This document shows positions 51,501 to 59,588 of a stretch of 64,000 nucleotides of DNA, piece by piece. Position 1 is the stretch's first letter, and every line of letters starts with the position of its first letter. The position numbers and the translations under genes are program-made. The stretch is from Pirellulaceae bacterium (GTDB lineage: Bacteria; Planctomycetota; Planctomycetia; Pirellulales; Pirellulaceae): the NCBI GenBank assembly GCA_016784735.1, contig JADHUC010000010.1:1-64000 (forward strand), written 5' to 3'. Below the pieces are notes generated by a model. That model was given only the letters and a program-made list of their open reading frames with translations, ran no database searches and was not told where the DNA came from.

Positions 51501-51844
51501 GGGCAATCTTCACACCGGGTTCGAAGGGGTACACACTGTTTGCCAGCGAGCGCCCAGGCCACAAGGCACGATGGTCGACGCAGGTTCCATTGCGCGTCCA
51601 GGCCATGGTGATCGCCGGCCCGACGCTTTTCGTGGCCGGCACGCCCGACGTGGTCGATCCCGACGATCCATGGTCGGCAATCGACGGCAAAAAGGGTGGC
51701 ATCCTTTGGGCGGTTTCGACCGCGGACGGGAAGAAGCTGGCCGAGTACCCGCTGGACGCTCCGCCGATCTTCGACGGCATGGCCGCAGCGAATGGCCGAC
51801 TGTACATTTCGACCACGGATGGTAACGTCGTGTGCCTCAAGTAG
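48518..51844 (+). CDS. exported methyltransferase-like / PQQ beta-propeller fusion with translated palindrome (paralogue D)
   Basis: 1108 residues from ATG 48518, with aggaggcccatc upstream. The signal region is about 1-31. The SAM-type loop VVHLGCGDGRLTAAL and LPYIDNLVNLVVVSG are intact. The WTHWLHGPDGNAVADD block, propeller repeats (ALDMKSGERLWRTE) and a CICY motif follow, with the second half from DWPTYRHDAARSG. Two short-period DNA tracts lie at the usual hinges. In the second half, between GGRIDTPPTVY and CLFGSADGWVYCLRAADG, about 33 extra residues (SFVVPPSGGSPET...) come from an inserted palindrome; A, B and C have about five residues there. Downstream, the 331-residue gene starts 29 bases later and may be co-transcribed. 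Confidence 0.85.
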   Translation: MHTTRPLIGHTPAGLCSMAAVFCFTSVLVQADTSAESPEKKLARQVFEATGVRGGLVVHLGCGDGRLTAALRKDDGYMVQGLDSDADRVQQARENVRSLGIYGPVSIERFDGGRLPYIDNLVNLVVVSGPGVRVSADEVARVLAPGGTALVQQDLVFPDTRHLTPDTSPTLPGWIRLTKPRPDTIDEWTHWLHGPDGNAVADDRVVAPPRRVQWLAPPRWQRHHEASPSMSAMVSSGGRVFAIINEAPTGIDAMPDRWTVVARDAFNGKLLWKRPIAEWGWSEWSDHSYGNGRWNHPTHVARRLVAVGDRVYVTLNFNAPLTALDAATGRTVMTYAESQFADEILYHEGTLVLSVNIAPTGPGSLKVNPPVKKEVMAFNAQTGEVLWKAGGFVGIASKADAVERVTHLSLVLGDDKVFCLEEDAVVALDMKSGERLWRTERAPRERAVTYGSYYFTNLCSMVYHDQVVLFMEPDPKLTKQPWNGPAKATLLGISAETGDVLWTRPVGLWGHYNQGDILVIDNVAWVHDGGSFSMLGLDPRTGEVKRTLPTQEALDQGHHHRCYRNKATPRFVITGRRGVEFVNIESEDNSRHHWTRGTCRYGVMPCNGLLYVPPHPCICYITAKLNGFWALAPERESKGGKVEESKSEGRLEQGPAYGQIGNQQSAIANPDDWPTYRHDAARSGCAGSVVADKLSRAWSTDAGERLSSPVVAGGSVFLASTDTHTVWAADADDGKRRWSFTAGGRIDTPPTVYSFVVPPSGGSPETDKNTRSTQEPPKGGTTNSVCLFGSADGWVYCLRAADGQLVWRLRAAPDETRMVNDDQLESPWPVHGNVLVQDGVAYFAAGRSSFLDGGMYVYAVKPETGEVLHETRVNSLDTETGDMVEARLPYDMPPDSLGALPDVLVGDGGNVYMRHLKFDSSDLTYASSAKTTKAKRGAYPAVGTHLMAVAGLLDDDWFNQTYWTVDGKAHSKLLVFDADAAYGVKPFPGSARHSRAIFTPGSKGYTLFASERPGHKARWSTQVPLRVQAMVIAGPTLFVAGTPDVVDPDDPWSAIDGKKGGILWAVSTADGKKLAEYPLDAPPIFDGMAAANGRLYISTTDGNVVCLK
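48988..49021 (+). repeat. short-period in-frame repeat (cgacacc type) in paralogue D
   Basis: The tract cgacacccgacacctgacac, followed by a further ccgacacc copy, is read as PDTRHLTPDTSP at hinge 1, the same place and phase as in paralogue B. Confidence 0.8.
50420..50525 (+). repeat. two short-period tracts at hinge 2 of paralogue D
   Basis: At 50420-50460 a 'gagtcgaaa' tract reads as ERESKGGKVEESKSE. At 50491-50525 an 'aatcggca' tract reads as IGNQQSAIAN before DWPTYRHD. Confidence 0.75.
50780..50865. repeat. palindrome inserted in frame within paralogue D
   Basis: 26-base arms at 50780-50805 and 50840-50865 pair with three mismatches. The left arm starts ttcgtagtaccgccttcagg. It is translated as FVVPPSGGS...PPKGGTTN and adds no stop codon. 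Confidence 0.92.
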
Positions 51845-51873
51845 ACGTGCGCGGGACGACCGAGGAGAACGAT

Positions 51874-52827
51874 ATGGTGGACTTCAAGTACCTGTACAAG
51901 GGACTTTGTGGGCTCGCCCGCGCTCATCAAGCAAACGCCATGGCGGGGCACCTGGGCGCAGCAGTGCTTGCCGGATATTTCTTCGGTGAAGAACACCACG
52001 AACTGGACAGCAAAGTGTTTGCAGCGATCGAGAAGGAGCTGGATCGCATTATTCGAGGCGAGGAGTCCTTTTGGTACGATCAGAAGAGAGCGGGTATCAC
52101 GATTACCGAACTGTTCGCGCCGTTTGGGGACGAGAAGTCCGACGAGGAGCAAATCTCGACGATCGCGGACGCATTGTCCGCCAATATCGGCAAGACTCGC
52201 CAGTCGGGCCACAACGTGATCTTTGCGTCCCTTGCCATACGAGCCCTGCGCGATCACCCGGAATATGCGACGCCGTCGATCGTTGCGGGCATTCGCAAAC
52301 TGATCGAACAATTCAACGGCGCGGGACCCGGTCGCGGATACTACGGCAAGCAGCGCGGCTGGATCATTGGCAACCAAGCGCCTCTTGAGCCAGACGACCG
52401 ATTTCCTCGATACGATACCGAGCAGGCCATGGCCGAGGCCGTGATCGAGCAACTGATCGGTTCCGCCTCGGTACGCCGGCAAGGGTTCGGCGGCCTGTTC
52501 CACATCATCAACCACGCCACGGGGCTCGCCAATCTATCCCAATACGGACACAAGGACCTCGCTCGCAAAGGCTTGCCGGCCCATCATCACCACGTCCGCT
52601 TATGGCGGTCCCTTCCGGACGTGACCGCGGAGTTAGGCGAGCTGGAACGGGCCGAACAAGACCCCCGGACTCCCGAATACTGGAATCGCACCTCATCCGT
52701 CCAGTGGTCTGGCTGGCTTACCCACCGCATCAAAACGCTGTACGGCTTCTTCAGCCTGCTTCATATCATCGAGGATCCGGAGAAACGCAAGAAGGCGGAG
52801 CAGAACTTCCTCTACCTCATGGCGTGA
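51874..52827 (+). CDS. hypothetical all-helical protein
   Basis: 317 residues from ATG 51874 (MVDFKYLYKGLCGLARAHQA), chosen for the gaggagaacgat site; the frame opens at 51832, inside paralogue D. No signal peptide. Largely helical and His-rich: ANAMAGHLGAAVLAGYFFGE, GHNVIFASLAIRALRDHPEY, GFGGLFHIINHATGLANLSQ, LPAHHHHVRLWRSLPD. The clustered histidines (HHHH and HIINHAT) could bind metal, and the helix pattern suggests an alpha-alpha toroid, but no family is recognised. It lies between paralogue D and the flavin oxidoreductase with short spacings, so the three may be one operon. Confidence 0.75.
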   Translation: MVDFKYLYKGLCGLARAHQANAMAGHLGAAVLAGYFFGEEHHELDSKVFAAIEKELDRIIRGEESFWYDQKRAGITITELFAPFGDEKSDEEQISTIADALSANIGKTRQSGHNVIFASLAIRALRDHPEYATPSIVAGIRKLIEQFNGAGPGRGYYGKQRGWIIGNQAPLEPDDRFPRYDTEQAMAEAVIEQLIGSASVRRQGFGGLFHIINHATGLANLSQYGHKDLARKGLPAHHHHVRLWRSLPDVTAELGELERAEQDPRTPEYWNRTSSVQWSGWLTHRIKTLYGFFSLLHIIEDPEKRKKAEQNFLYLMA

Positions 52828-52895
52828 GCCCAACCGTCCGAGCTCTGCGGGCGTGTGCGGTACCAGGAACAACACTGCAAAGGAAGGAGAGCGAA

Positions 52896-54017
52896 TTGCC
52901 CGAGCCTTTTGAAACCACATCGCTTGGTGGCGTGACGCTGAAGAACCGGTTTGTTCGCTCAGCGACTTGGGAGGGAATGGCCGCCGAAGACGGAACATGC
53001 ACTGCGGAAGTCGCGGCGGTCGTCACCGAGCTGGCCAAGAGCGAAGTCGGCTTGATCATTTCAAGTCACGCGTACATCAGCCCCGAAGGCCAAGCCAGCC
53101 CGCGGCAAGTGGCGGTGTATAGCGATAGGTTCGTCGTCGGCCTGAAACAGATGGCCGATGCCGCTCACAATCACGGTAGCAGTATTGTCTTGCAGCTTGC
53201 CCACGCGGGCGTCCAAGCGGCCACGCCGTTGACAAAGATGGACGCGATTGGCCCGACCGCTGCCGTTGGCAGGAGTGGTGCAGCCGGTCGCGTTATGACG
53301 GAAGAAGAGATCGACGCCACGATCAGCGCGTTCGTCGATGCCGCTGGGCGGGCCAGAGATGCTGGATTCGACGGCGTACAACTCCACGCGGCCCACGGCT
53401 ACCTTTTGTCCCAATTCCTGTCTCCGTATTTCAACAGGCGAACGGACCAGTATGGCGGAAGTACCAAGAACAGGGCTCGCATCGTCCTGAGCATCCTCGA
53501 GCGGATTAGGAACTCGTTGGGAGACGCGTATCCTGTTCTGATCAAGATGAACTCCGAAGATTTCCTAGACGGCGGTTTACAGGTTGAGGAAATGCTGCTG
53601 ATAGCCGCGATGCTCGCTGAAGCGGGGATTGCCGGTATCGAGATGAGCGGCGGGACAATCGACCCCGCCGGCTATCAGATTCCGGTGCGCAAGAAGACGC
53701 CTGTCACTGAAGACGAAGAAGTCTATTACCGAGACGCCGCGAGACAGTTCAAAGAGACGATCCGCGTGCCACTAATCCTCGTCGGCGGTATTCGATCTTA
53801 TGAAGTGGCAAAGGAACTGATCCAGGATAGAGTTGCAGACTACATTGCCCTCAGTCGTCCTCTGATCCGAGAGCCCCATCTCGTCGCCCGATGGCGGTCG
53901 GGCGACATCCGCACGTCGGAATGCGAATCGTGCAACGGATGCTTCGGGCCGATCTTCCGAGGCCGGGGAATCTACTGTGTCCGGACGAAGGCTGAGAACT
54001 CCGGCGGAACTACATGA
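52896..54017 (+). CDS. Old Yellow Enzyme family NADH:flavin oxidoreductase
   Basis: 373 residues from TTG 52896 (LPEPFETTSLGGVTLKNRFV), chosen because aggaaggag lies just upstream and the OYE fold begins here. The frame extends to 52602 but overlaps the previous gene. The TIM barrel shows RSATWEGMAAEDG, LQLAHAGVQA (the active-site His region appears as QLAHAG), GFDGVQLHAAHGYLLSQFLS, FNRRTDQYGGS, PLILVGGIRSYEVAKEL and YIALSRPLIREPHLVARW. The C-terminal CESCNGCF cluster hints at the FeS-bearing 2,4-dienoyl-CoA-reductase branch, but the following NAD domain is absent. It reduces activated alkenes with FMN; the substrate is unknown. Confidence 0.9.
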   Translation: MPEPFETTSLGGVTLKNRFVRSATWEGMAAEDGTCTAEVAAVVTELAKSEVGLIISSHAYISPEGQASPRQVAVYSDRFVVGLKQMADAAHNHGSSIVLQLAHAGVQAATPLTKMDAIGPTAAVGRSGAAGRVMTEEEIDATISAFVDAAGRARDAGFDGVQLHAAHGYLLSQFLSPYFNRRTDQYGGSTKNRARIVLSILERIRNSLGDAYPVLIKMNSEDFLDGGLQVEEMLLIAAMLAEAGIAGIEMSGGTIDPAGYQIPVRKKTPVTEDEEVYYRDAARQFKETIRVPLILVGGIRSYEVAKELIQDRVADYIALSRPLIREPHLVARWRSGDIRTSECESCNGCFGPIFRGRGIYCVRTKAENSGGTT

Positions 54018-54241
54018 CGCTGGAACTTGCCGTGTGATTCGGACAATTGGTTTCAGTTCAGCGGATACTGGTTGAAGCCGTTTTTCCCGAATGATACGCT
54101 GCTGCATGCGTAGAGCGTAGGTGTTGACGCCGCACGTGGCGGTGATGTTCGCCTTCGCGGGCGGAAGTTCCTGAGACCGCAACAAGAAAAAGGTGCCCAA
54201 GTGATTCGTCGTGGGAAGACTGTCCTATTCCTGCTTCTTGG
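54018..54241. other. intergenic spacer, no gene seen
   Basis: This is the first part of the 381-base gap between the flavin oxidoreductase and the sulfatase. It shows no supportable frame. The second part holds the inverted repeat at 54242-54354. Confidence 0.4.
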
Positions 54242-54354
54242 GCTGGTTATAGATTAGTGGTTATAAATGGAAGAACAGAAGAAAATACGCAATCACGGCT
54301 AGCGGCAAATCGATTTCCTGCTCTTCGATCTATAACCACCAATCTATAACCAGC
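54242..54354. repeat. inverted repeat, 'ctggttatagatt' type
   Basis: 24-base arms at 54242-54265 and 54331-54354 pair with one mismatch over a 65-base AT-richer interior. The arm begins gctggttatagattagtgg. It differs from the GC-rich palindromes elsewhere and ends 44 bases before the sulfatase start. Confidence 0.9.
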
Positions 54355-54398
54355 GACGTCTTACCCAATGACAAGTCTACCTTTGGAGTTCACTTGCC

Positions 54399-56300
54399 GT
54401 GATCAAAAGACACCTTCTTGCATCGATTATCGTCTATCTCACAATCGGTCTCGTCTCCTTCGGTCGGGCGGCCGAACGTCCTAACGTGGTTTGGATCGTC
54501 TCCGAAGACAACTCGGTGCACTACCTGGAGCACTTCTTTACGGGCGGCGCCAAGGCACCCAACATCGAGGCGCTCGCGAAACACGGACTGACGTTCGACA
54601 ACGCCTTTTCGAACGGGCCCGTTTGCTCCGTCGCCCGCACCACGCTGGCCACCGCATGCTACGGCCCGCGCATCGGGACCCAGTTCCATCGTAAGTACAA
54701 AATGGCTCCCATGCCCGAGGGGCTGCGCATGTTTCCCGCCTACCTTCGCGACGCCGGCTACTACACGACGAACAACTCGAAGAAGGACTACAATGCCATC
54801 GAGGGCAAAAGCGTTTGGGACGAATCATCCAAGAACGCATCCTGGCGCAATCGCCCGGACAAGTCGCAGCCCTTCTTTCACATGCAGTCGCATCCCCCGT
54901 CGCACGAGAGTTCTCTGCACTTCAATCAGGCGACCTATGAGAATGAAAAGACCGCTACCGATCCCGATTCGGTACGACTGGCCGACTACTTTCCGGACAC
55001 GCCGCTGTTCCGCTACACCCACGCCCGATACCACGACCGGATGGCGATCATCGACGGCATCGTCGGCGATACGGTTGCCAAGCTGAAGGAAGACGGGCTT
55101 TTTGAGGACACGTTCATCTTCTACTTCGGCGACCATGGCGGCGTGCTCCCGCGAAGCAAAGGCTACGTCTACGAGTCGGGACTGCACGTGCCGCTGGTCG
55201 TGCGCGTTCCGGAGAACTTCAAGCATTTGGTCGACGCCGAAATGGGAAGCCGGATTGACGGCTTTGTGAGCTTCATCGACTTTGGCCCCACCACGCTTCA
55301 GCTTGCCGGAGTCGACGTTCCTGGCCAGGTAGACGGCAGACCGTTCCTCGGCAAAGGCGTTTCGATGGACGAGGTCAATTCGCGCGACGAGTCCTTCGGC
55401 TATGCCGACCGGTTCGACGAGAAGTACGATCTGATCCGCTCGCTCCGAAAAGGCAAGTACCAGTACATTCGCAACTACCAACCGTACTTGCCGGACGGAT
55501 TGCAGAACAACTACCGCTACAAGATGCTCGCGTACAAAGAATGGCGCGAACTGTTCAAGGCCGGCAAACTCAGCGGCCCTCAACTCCAGTTCTTCCAGTC
55601 CAAGCCGGTGGAAGCCCTGTTCGACGTCGAGGCCGATCCGCACGAAGTCAACAATCTGGCTGGCGACCCGCAGTATGCCGAAGTGCTCGGCGAGTTGCGC
55701 TCGCGTCTACAACAGATTGTGAAGGGCCTGCCCGATCTGAGCTTCTATCCGGAAAGCTACCTCGTGGCGAACGCCATGAAGAATCCTGTCAAGTTTGGTC
55801 AGAGCCGTAAGACGGAAATCGCCAAGCTGGTCGACACGGCCGACTTGGCGCTACTTCCCTACGAGAAAGCCAAGCCGAAACTGCAGGAAGCGCTCGAGTC
55901 GGAAAACGCCATGATCCGCTACTGGGGAGCCATGGCCGCGAGTTCCTTCGGCGAGGAAGCTGCCGATTTGGCTAGCTGCATCAGGCCGCTGTTGAAAGAC
56001 GACTGCCCGATCGTACGCGTTCGAGCAGCCGAATTCCTCGGCATCATCGGCGACCAGAATCCGCAGCCGTTTCTCACCGAGATCGTCAACACGACGCAGG
56101 ATTCGGTCCTGGCCACCGAAGCCCTGAACTCCGTTGTTTTCTTCCGTGACTTCTTCTCGGACCGCTACCCCGTCGATCGCTCGGACTTCCATCCCGTCAG
56201 CAAAGGAGGCGACATCGACGATCGCCTGAACTACATCAACGGAGTCCCCTATCCGCCCCGGCCACCCAGAGCGAAGAAGGGCAGAAGAAAGAAAGATTAA
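54399..56300 (+). CDS. sulfatase (N-sulfoglucosamine-sulfohydrolase-like), exported
   Basis: 633 residues from GTG 54399, with tttggag upstream. A signal peptide spans 1-24. Sulfatase motifs: metal site NVVWIVSEDNS, then the activation motif GPVCSVARTTLATACYG, in which Cys76 would become formylglycine. The usual pattern C-x-[PA]-x-R has Val in the third place here. Further marks are FYFGDHGGVLPRSKGYVYES, LHVPLVVRVPENF and FDVEADPHEVNNLAGDPQY. Residues about 480-600 look like HEAT repeats (AMIRYWGAMAASSFGEEAAD, IVRVRAAEFLGIIGDQNPQP). Sulfatases of this kind remove sulfate from algal or animal glycans; the substrate is not readable. The activating enzyme could be elsewhere in the genome. Confidence 0.88.
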   Translation: MIKRHLLASIIVYLTIGLVSFGRAAERPNVVWIVSEDNSVHYLEHFFTGGAKAPNIEALAKHGLTFDNAFSNGPVCSVARTTLATACYGPRIGTQFHRKYKMAPMPEGLRMFPAYLRDAGYYTTNNSKKDYNAIEGKSVWDESSKNASWRNRPDKSQPFFHMQSHPPSHESSLHFNQATYENEKTATDPDSVRLADYFPDTPLFRYTHARYHDRMAIIDGIVGDTVAKLKEDGLFEDTFIFYFGDHGGVLPRSKGYVYESGLHVPLVVRVPENFKHLVDAEMGSRIDGFVSFIDFGPTTLQLAGVDVPGQVDGRPFLGKGVSMDEVNSRDESFGYADRFDEKYDLIRSLRKGKYQYIRNYQPYLPDGLQNNYRYKMLAYKEWRELFKAGKLSGPQLQFFQSKPVEALFDVEADPHEVNNLAGDPQYAEVLGELRSRLQQIVKGLPDLSFYPESYLVANAMKNPVKFGQSRKTEIAKLVDTADLALLPYEKAKPKLQEALESENAMIRYWGAMAASSFGEEAADLASCIRPLLKDDCPIVRVRAAEFLGIIGDQNPQPFLTEIVNTTQDSVLATEALNSVVFFRDFFSDRYPVDRSDFHPVSKGGDIDDRLNYINGVPYPPRPPRAKKGRRKKD

Positions 56301-56691
56301 GAACCGCACTATCGCTGACCAGGATTTGACGAGCATGGCCGAAGCGGGGGCCTTGCCGTAGACGTGTTCGACTCTATGTCGTCATTCAAGAGAGCTGACG
56401 CATAAAGGGTGATGTCCTTCTGCGTTCTTTCGTCCGAGCGCGGCGTCTGACGTTCCTTCACGGAACGCATCATGGCTCAAACTAGGTACTCGAAGGGGTA
56501 GCCGGACATTAGGATCGCAGGAGACGCGCCGTGCGAACTGTCCGTAAGAGCAGCATTAGCACGTGGCCCGGACTTGGTACTCCTAAGAACTTCTAACTCC
56601 TTATGGCTACTTGGATTATGCGGTGTCAAAGGTCAGTAGATGGCTGGGTGTATTGCCGAAATCGTTGCTCCTCGGCCGTCCCGCAACTAAG
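56301..56691. other. intergenic region, no gene supported
   Basis: About 390 bases between the sulfatase and the GHKL gene. A frame from 56611 runs into the GHKL gene but has no ribosome site. No long repeat, tRNA or clear promoter was found. Confidence 0.4.
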
Positions 56692-56727
56692 ATGAAATTG
56701 ATAGCCTTTCACCAAACAACGGTTGCC

Positions 56728-58521
56728 ATGCCCAATCGGAAGACCGCATCTCCGAAAGAAACAACGAATACTGGTGTGCTTCGGATCGGCGATCAGTGGA
56801 ATGCTATCAGTATAATCGCTCAGTCACAGACACACCCCCTCAAGGCCGTCTGCGAGTTGGTCGAGAATGCGATTGATGCTCGGGCGAAGAACATCGAAAT
56901 CGTTCGCCGTAGAACAAACGACCAGATCATGTTGGAGGTGGCTGACGACGGTCACGGTGTGCAGTTGGATCAAGATGGACAGCCCCACTTTGGCCACATT
57001 GCCACGCACATTTGCGATTCGATGAAGCGGCGACTATCCCGTCGCTTGCGTAACGGTGTCCATGGGGAGTTTGGCATCGGTCTTCTGAGTTTTTGGAGCC
57101 TCGGTCAGCAGCTTCGCATGATCGCCGGCGACAGTGATGGACGGCTCCATGAACTGGTTCTAAATAGGGGCGAACAGAGCTACTTCGTTTCCCCTGTACG
57201 GGGGTTACTGGCCGTTGGCGGCACGCGAATCGTTGTTGGTCCGCTTTTGGAACCAAGTCGCAAGATGGTTACTGGCGAGAAATTACGACGATACCTTGCA
57301 AATGAACTTCGCGACCGGATTCGAACCAGCGCCGTGCGAATTCAGATTTCGGACAGAATCTCGCGCAAGCAATTGGTTGTCACACCGCGAGAATTCCAGG
57401 GCGACAGGCTGGACGAGTTGAGGAGCATCTCGACTCCGCATGGCAAGTTGATTGTCGAGTTGTATTTGCGTCTGACCGCCAACAATCGTCAAGAAACGAG
57501 AGTTGCGGTCTGCAAGGATGGTACACGAGTGCTTAAGGACATCACGGAGTTGATTCCGTTCGAGCGAGCGCCGTGGACCGATGGACGGTTGGAAGGAATC
57601 CTTGATTTTCCAGCACTCAATCTTGCTCCCGGAACTCGAAAAGGTGTCGTGCCGGACGAGCGGTGTGAGGCGTTCATCGAGGCTGTCCACGGCATCGAAC
57701 CTGCAGTCACCAAAGCCATCGAACGGCGCGACCAGGCGGAATCGGCGATAGCGAATCGACAAATCCTGCGACAGGTAAAACGAGCGTTCTTGTCGGCGTT
57801 GCGTGAGTTGCCGGAAGATCAATACCTATTCTTCGATGTGCCGTATCGTGCGAGGCGGCCTCGCGCCCCGGATGCCGGCAACGGAAGACCGACAACCCAA
57901 AGGTCTGCCGCTCGCGCGCAGAAGGAAACGCTCGCGGTGGCACCGCCGTTTCAACCGAGTCAACTTGATACCGCCGTGATCACCCCGCGACACGCTCGAC
58001 GACAACCGAAAGGCGAATGCGTGCTGATGGCAAGAGCATTCGACGGGCGGGGGGAGCAATTGATCGATCGCGTCTATTACAAATGGCGCATCGTTGAAGG
58101 CGAGGGATGTTTGAAGGACGTCGAAGGCGGCCGATGCACCATAACAGCGCACGAGCCAAATCGTGTCGTTGTCGAAGTCAAAGCTGACAAAGGCATCCGA
58201 ACCACGACCGACCAGGTTGCGGTCAAGTTCATTGAGCATGACGACGATTACGGCTCAGTCCGCGGTTTGCCGTCTTATCGATTGCAGGCGGAACCAAGCC
58301 AAACATGGCGATCTCGTTACGATGTGAAAAGGAACGAGATCATTATCAACTCAGCGCATCGCGATTTCCTGGCCAGCAGAACCACGATGGCCAAACACCG
58401 CCGGTACATTGGCAAGCTGTACGCAAAAGAAGTGGTCCTGCTGAACTTCCCGCACGAATCGTCAAGCGAAGCAATGGAACGATTGATCGAAGTCATCGTG
58501 CGTACAGAAGACTCGCTCTGA
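56728..58521 (+). CDS. GHKL (Hsp90/MutL/MORC-like) ATPase with beta-sandwich C-terminus
   Basis: About 597 residues from ATG 56728 (MPNRKTASPKET); ATG 56692 is equally possible, and neither has a strong ribosome site. The ATP-binding Bergerat fold is clear: N-box KAVCELVENAIDARAKNIEI, G1 box VADDGHGVQ, G2 box GVHGEFGIGLLSFWSLGQQL. A ribosomal S5-like transducer part follows (GKLIVELYLRLTANNRQETR). Beyond about 440 lies an Ig-like or beta region (KWRIVEGEGCLKDVEGGRC), then a conserved-looking tail (HRRYIGKLYAKEVVLLNFP). No kinase acceptor domain or nuclease is fused. With the next gene and a restriction remnant, a defence or DNA-transaction role is a reasonable guess. Confidence 0.8.
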   Translation: MPNRKTASPKETTNTGVLRIGDQWNAISIIAQSQTHPLKAVCELVENAIDARAKNIEIVRRRTNDQIMLEVADDGHGVQLDQDGQPHFGHIATHICDSMKRRLSRRLRNGVHGEFGIGLLSFWSLGQQLRMIAGDSDGRLHELVLNRGEQSYFVSPVRGLLAVGGTRIVVGPLLEPSRKMVTGEKLRRYLANELRDRIRTSAVRIQISDRISRKQLVVTPREFQGDRLDELRSISTPHGKLIVELYLRLTANNRQETRVAVCKDGTRVLKDITELIPFERAPWTDGRLEGILDFPALNLAPGTRKGVVPDERCEAFIEAVHGIEPAVTKAIERRDQAESAIANRQILRQVKRAFLSALRELPEDQYLFFDVPYRARRPRAPDAGNGRPTTQRSAARAQKETLAVAPPFQPSQLDTAVITPRHARRQPKGECVLMARAFDGRGEQLIDRVYYKWRIVEGEGCLKDVEGGRCTITAHEPNRVVVEVKADKGIRTTTDQVAVKFIEHDDDYGSVRGLPSYRLQAEPSQTWRSRYDVKRNEIIINSAHRDFLASRTTMAKHRRYIGKLYAKEVVLLNFPHESSSEAMERLIEVIVRTEDSL

Positions 58522-58634
58522 GAACCAGAATGACCGTCGAGGATCCCCAGAACCTCGTGCACTCAGGCTTCGAGATTCAGTTCATGAGCAGCACGGCATC
58601 CTCGTGCGTCACTCAAACGGAGAAGGCGTAAGAA

Positions 58635-59531
58635 ATGGACCTAACCGGCATCTTAGACCTTTTCGGCTACTCGGTATACGATCCGCAGATCGACGCGATG
58701 CTCGAACAATGTGATGCAGTGTGCGAAGACAAGAGCCAGCTCAATCGCTATGCCTCGATCGAGAGTCGTAAGCTGGGCATCAGTTTCTGGTTTTGGTGGA
58801 AGGAGTTCTATCGCAGGCAAATTGGCGACCCCAAGGGCACCGTAGAACCGGACGACAGCGAAGAAGTCGTTCTGTACGAAGTCCGGTTTAGCCCAAAGGG
58901 TGTGGCGAAGGCGAAACTGCCATTCGGGCTCAGGTTTGGCGCGTCACTCGAGGCGGTGACCGACGCGTTGGGAAGAAAACCATTCAGCAAATCGAAGAAC
59001 TTTGCCGGTAAACCGATATGGACGTTTTACGACGACAAGTTCGAGCTGGTGGTCAGATTCACGAAGGATGCCAAGAAAGTAGACGGTTTTAAGATCTGGG
59101 CACTGAACCAGGCGGATCGTGAGAAAGTACAGTTGGTGGAGAGCCTCAAGGAGCAGAAGAAGAACATCCTTCCCGAACGCATCTCGGATATCGAGGCGTC
59201 GATCCAGCAGCTTCCTACGGCCGCCTGGGAAAAGCGGATGAAGTCTGGCGACGAACAGATTACTCCGGAAGCAATCGAGGCGTCCAGAGAAGTGTTTGCG
59301 GCGTTTATCGCCAACGTATCGAAAGCAACGAAAACCAAGAACGCCAAGTCGATCTACACCTCATTGACCAAAGCGACCAAGGCGTTTAACAAGGTGGCTC
59401 GTCAGCATCGCGGATTCATCGAAACGATGGAACGTGAAGAGATCGTCGATTTCTTGCACGACACCGTACGCTTGACAGGGTTCGAAATCGACCCCGGCTT
59501 CGATCTCACGGAAGGATATCGTTCGTGGTAA
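58635..59531 (+). CDS. hypothetical two-part protein
   Basis: 298 residues from ATG 58635, with ggagaaggcgtaaga upstream, 113 bases after the GHKL gene. The first 160 residues are alpha/beta with KAKLPFGLRFGASLEAVTDA, LGRKP and WTFYDDKFELVVRFTKDAK, a pattern seen in small immunity-type domains. The second half is helical and basic (SIYTSLTKATKAFNKVARQH, EEIVDFLHDTVRLTGFEIDP). I cannot assign a family, and immunity function is only a resemblance. It may be co-transcribed with the GHKL gene. Confidence 0.7.
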   Translation: MDLTGILDLFGYSVYDPQIDAMLEQCDAVCEDKSQLNRYASIESRKLGISFWFWWKEFYRRQIGDPKGTVEPDDSEEVVLYEVRFSPKGVAKAKLPFGLRFGASLEAVTDALGRKPFSKSKNFAGKPIWTFYDDKFELVVRFTKDAKKVDGFKIWALNQADREKVQLVESLKEQKKNILPERISDIEASIQQLPTAAWEKRMKSGDEQITPEAIEASREVFAAFIANVSKATKTKNAKSIYTSLTKATKAFNKVARQHRGFIETMEREEIVDFLHDTVRLTGFEIDPGFDLTEGYRSW

Positions 59532-59588
59532 TTGCCGTTGACGATTGACCATCTTCGATGCCGGCGGCTTTGCGCAAGCCTACCCTAG

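Noticed and set aside
52602-52895. Longer N-terminus for the Old Yellow Enzyme
   Set aside because: The extension lies within the preceding gene in another frame, and the strong ribosome site before TTG 52896 plus the OYE fold start mark the true beginning.
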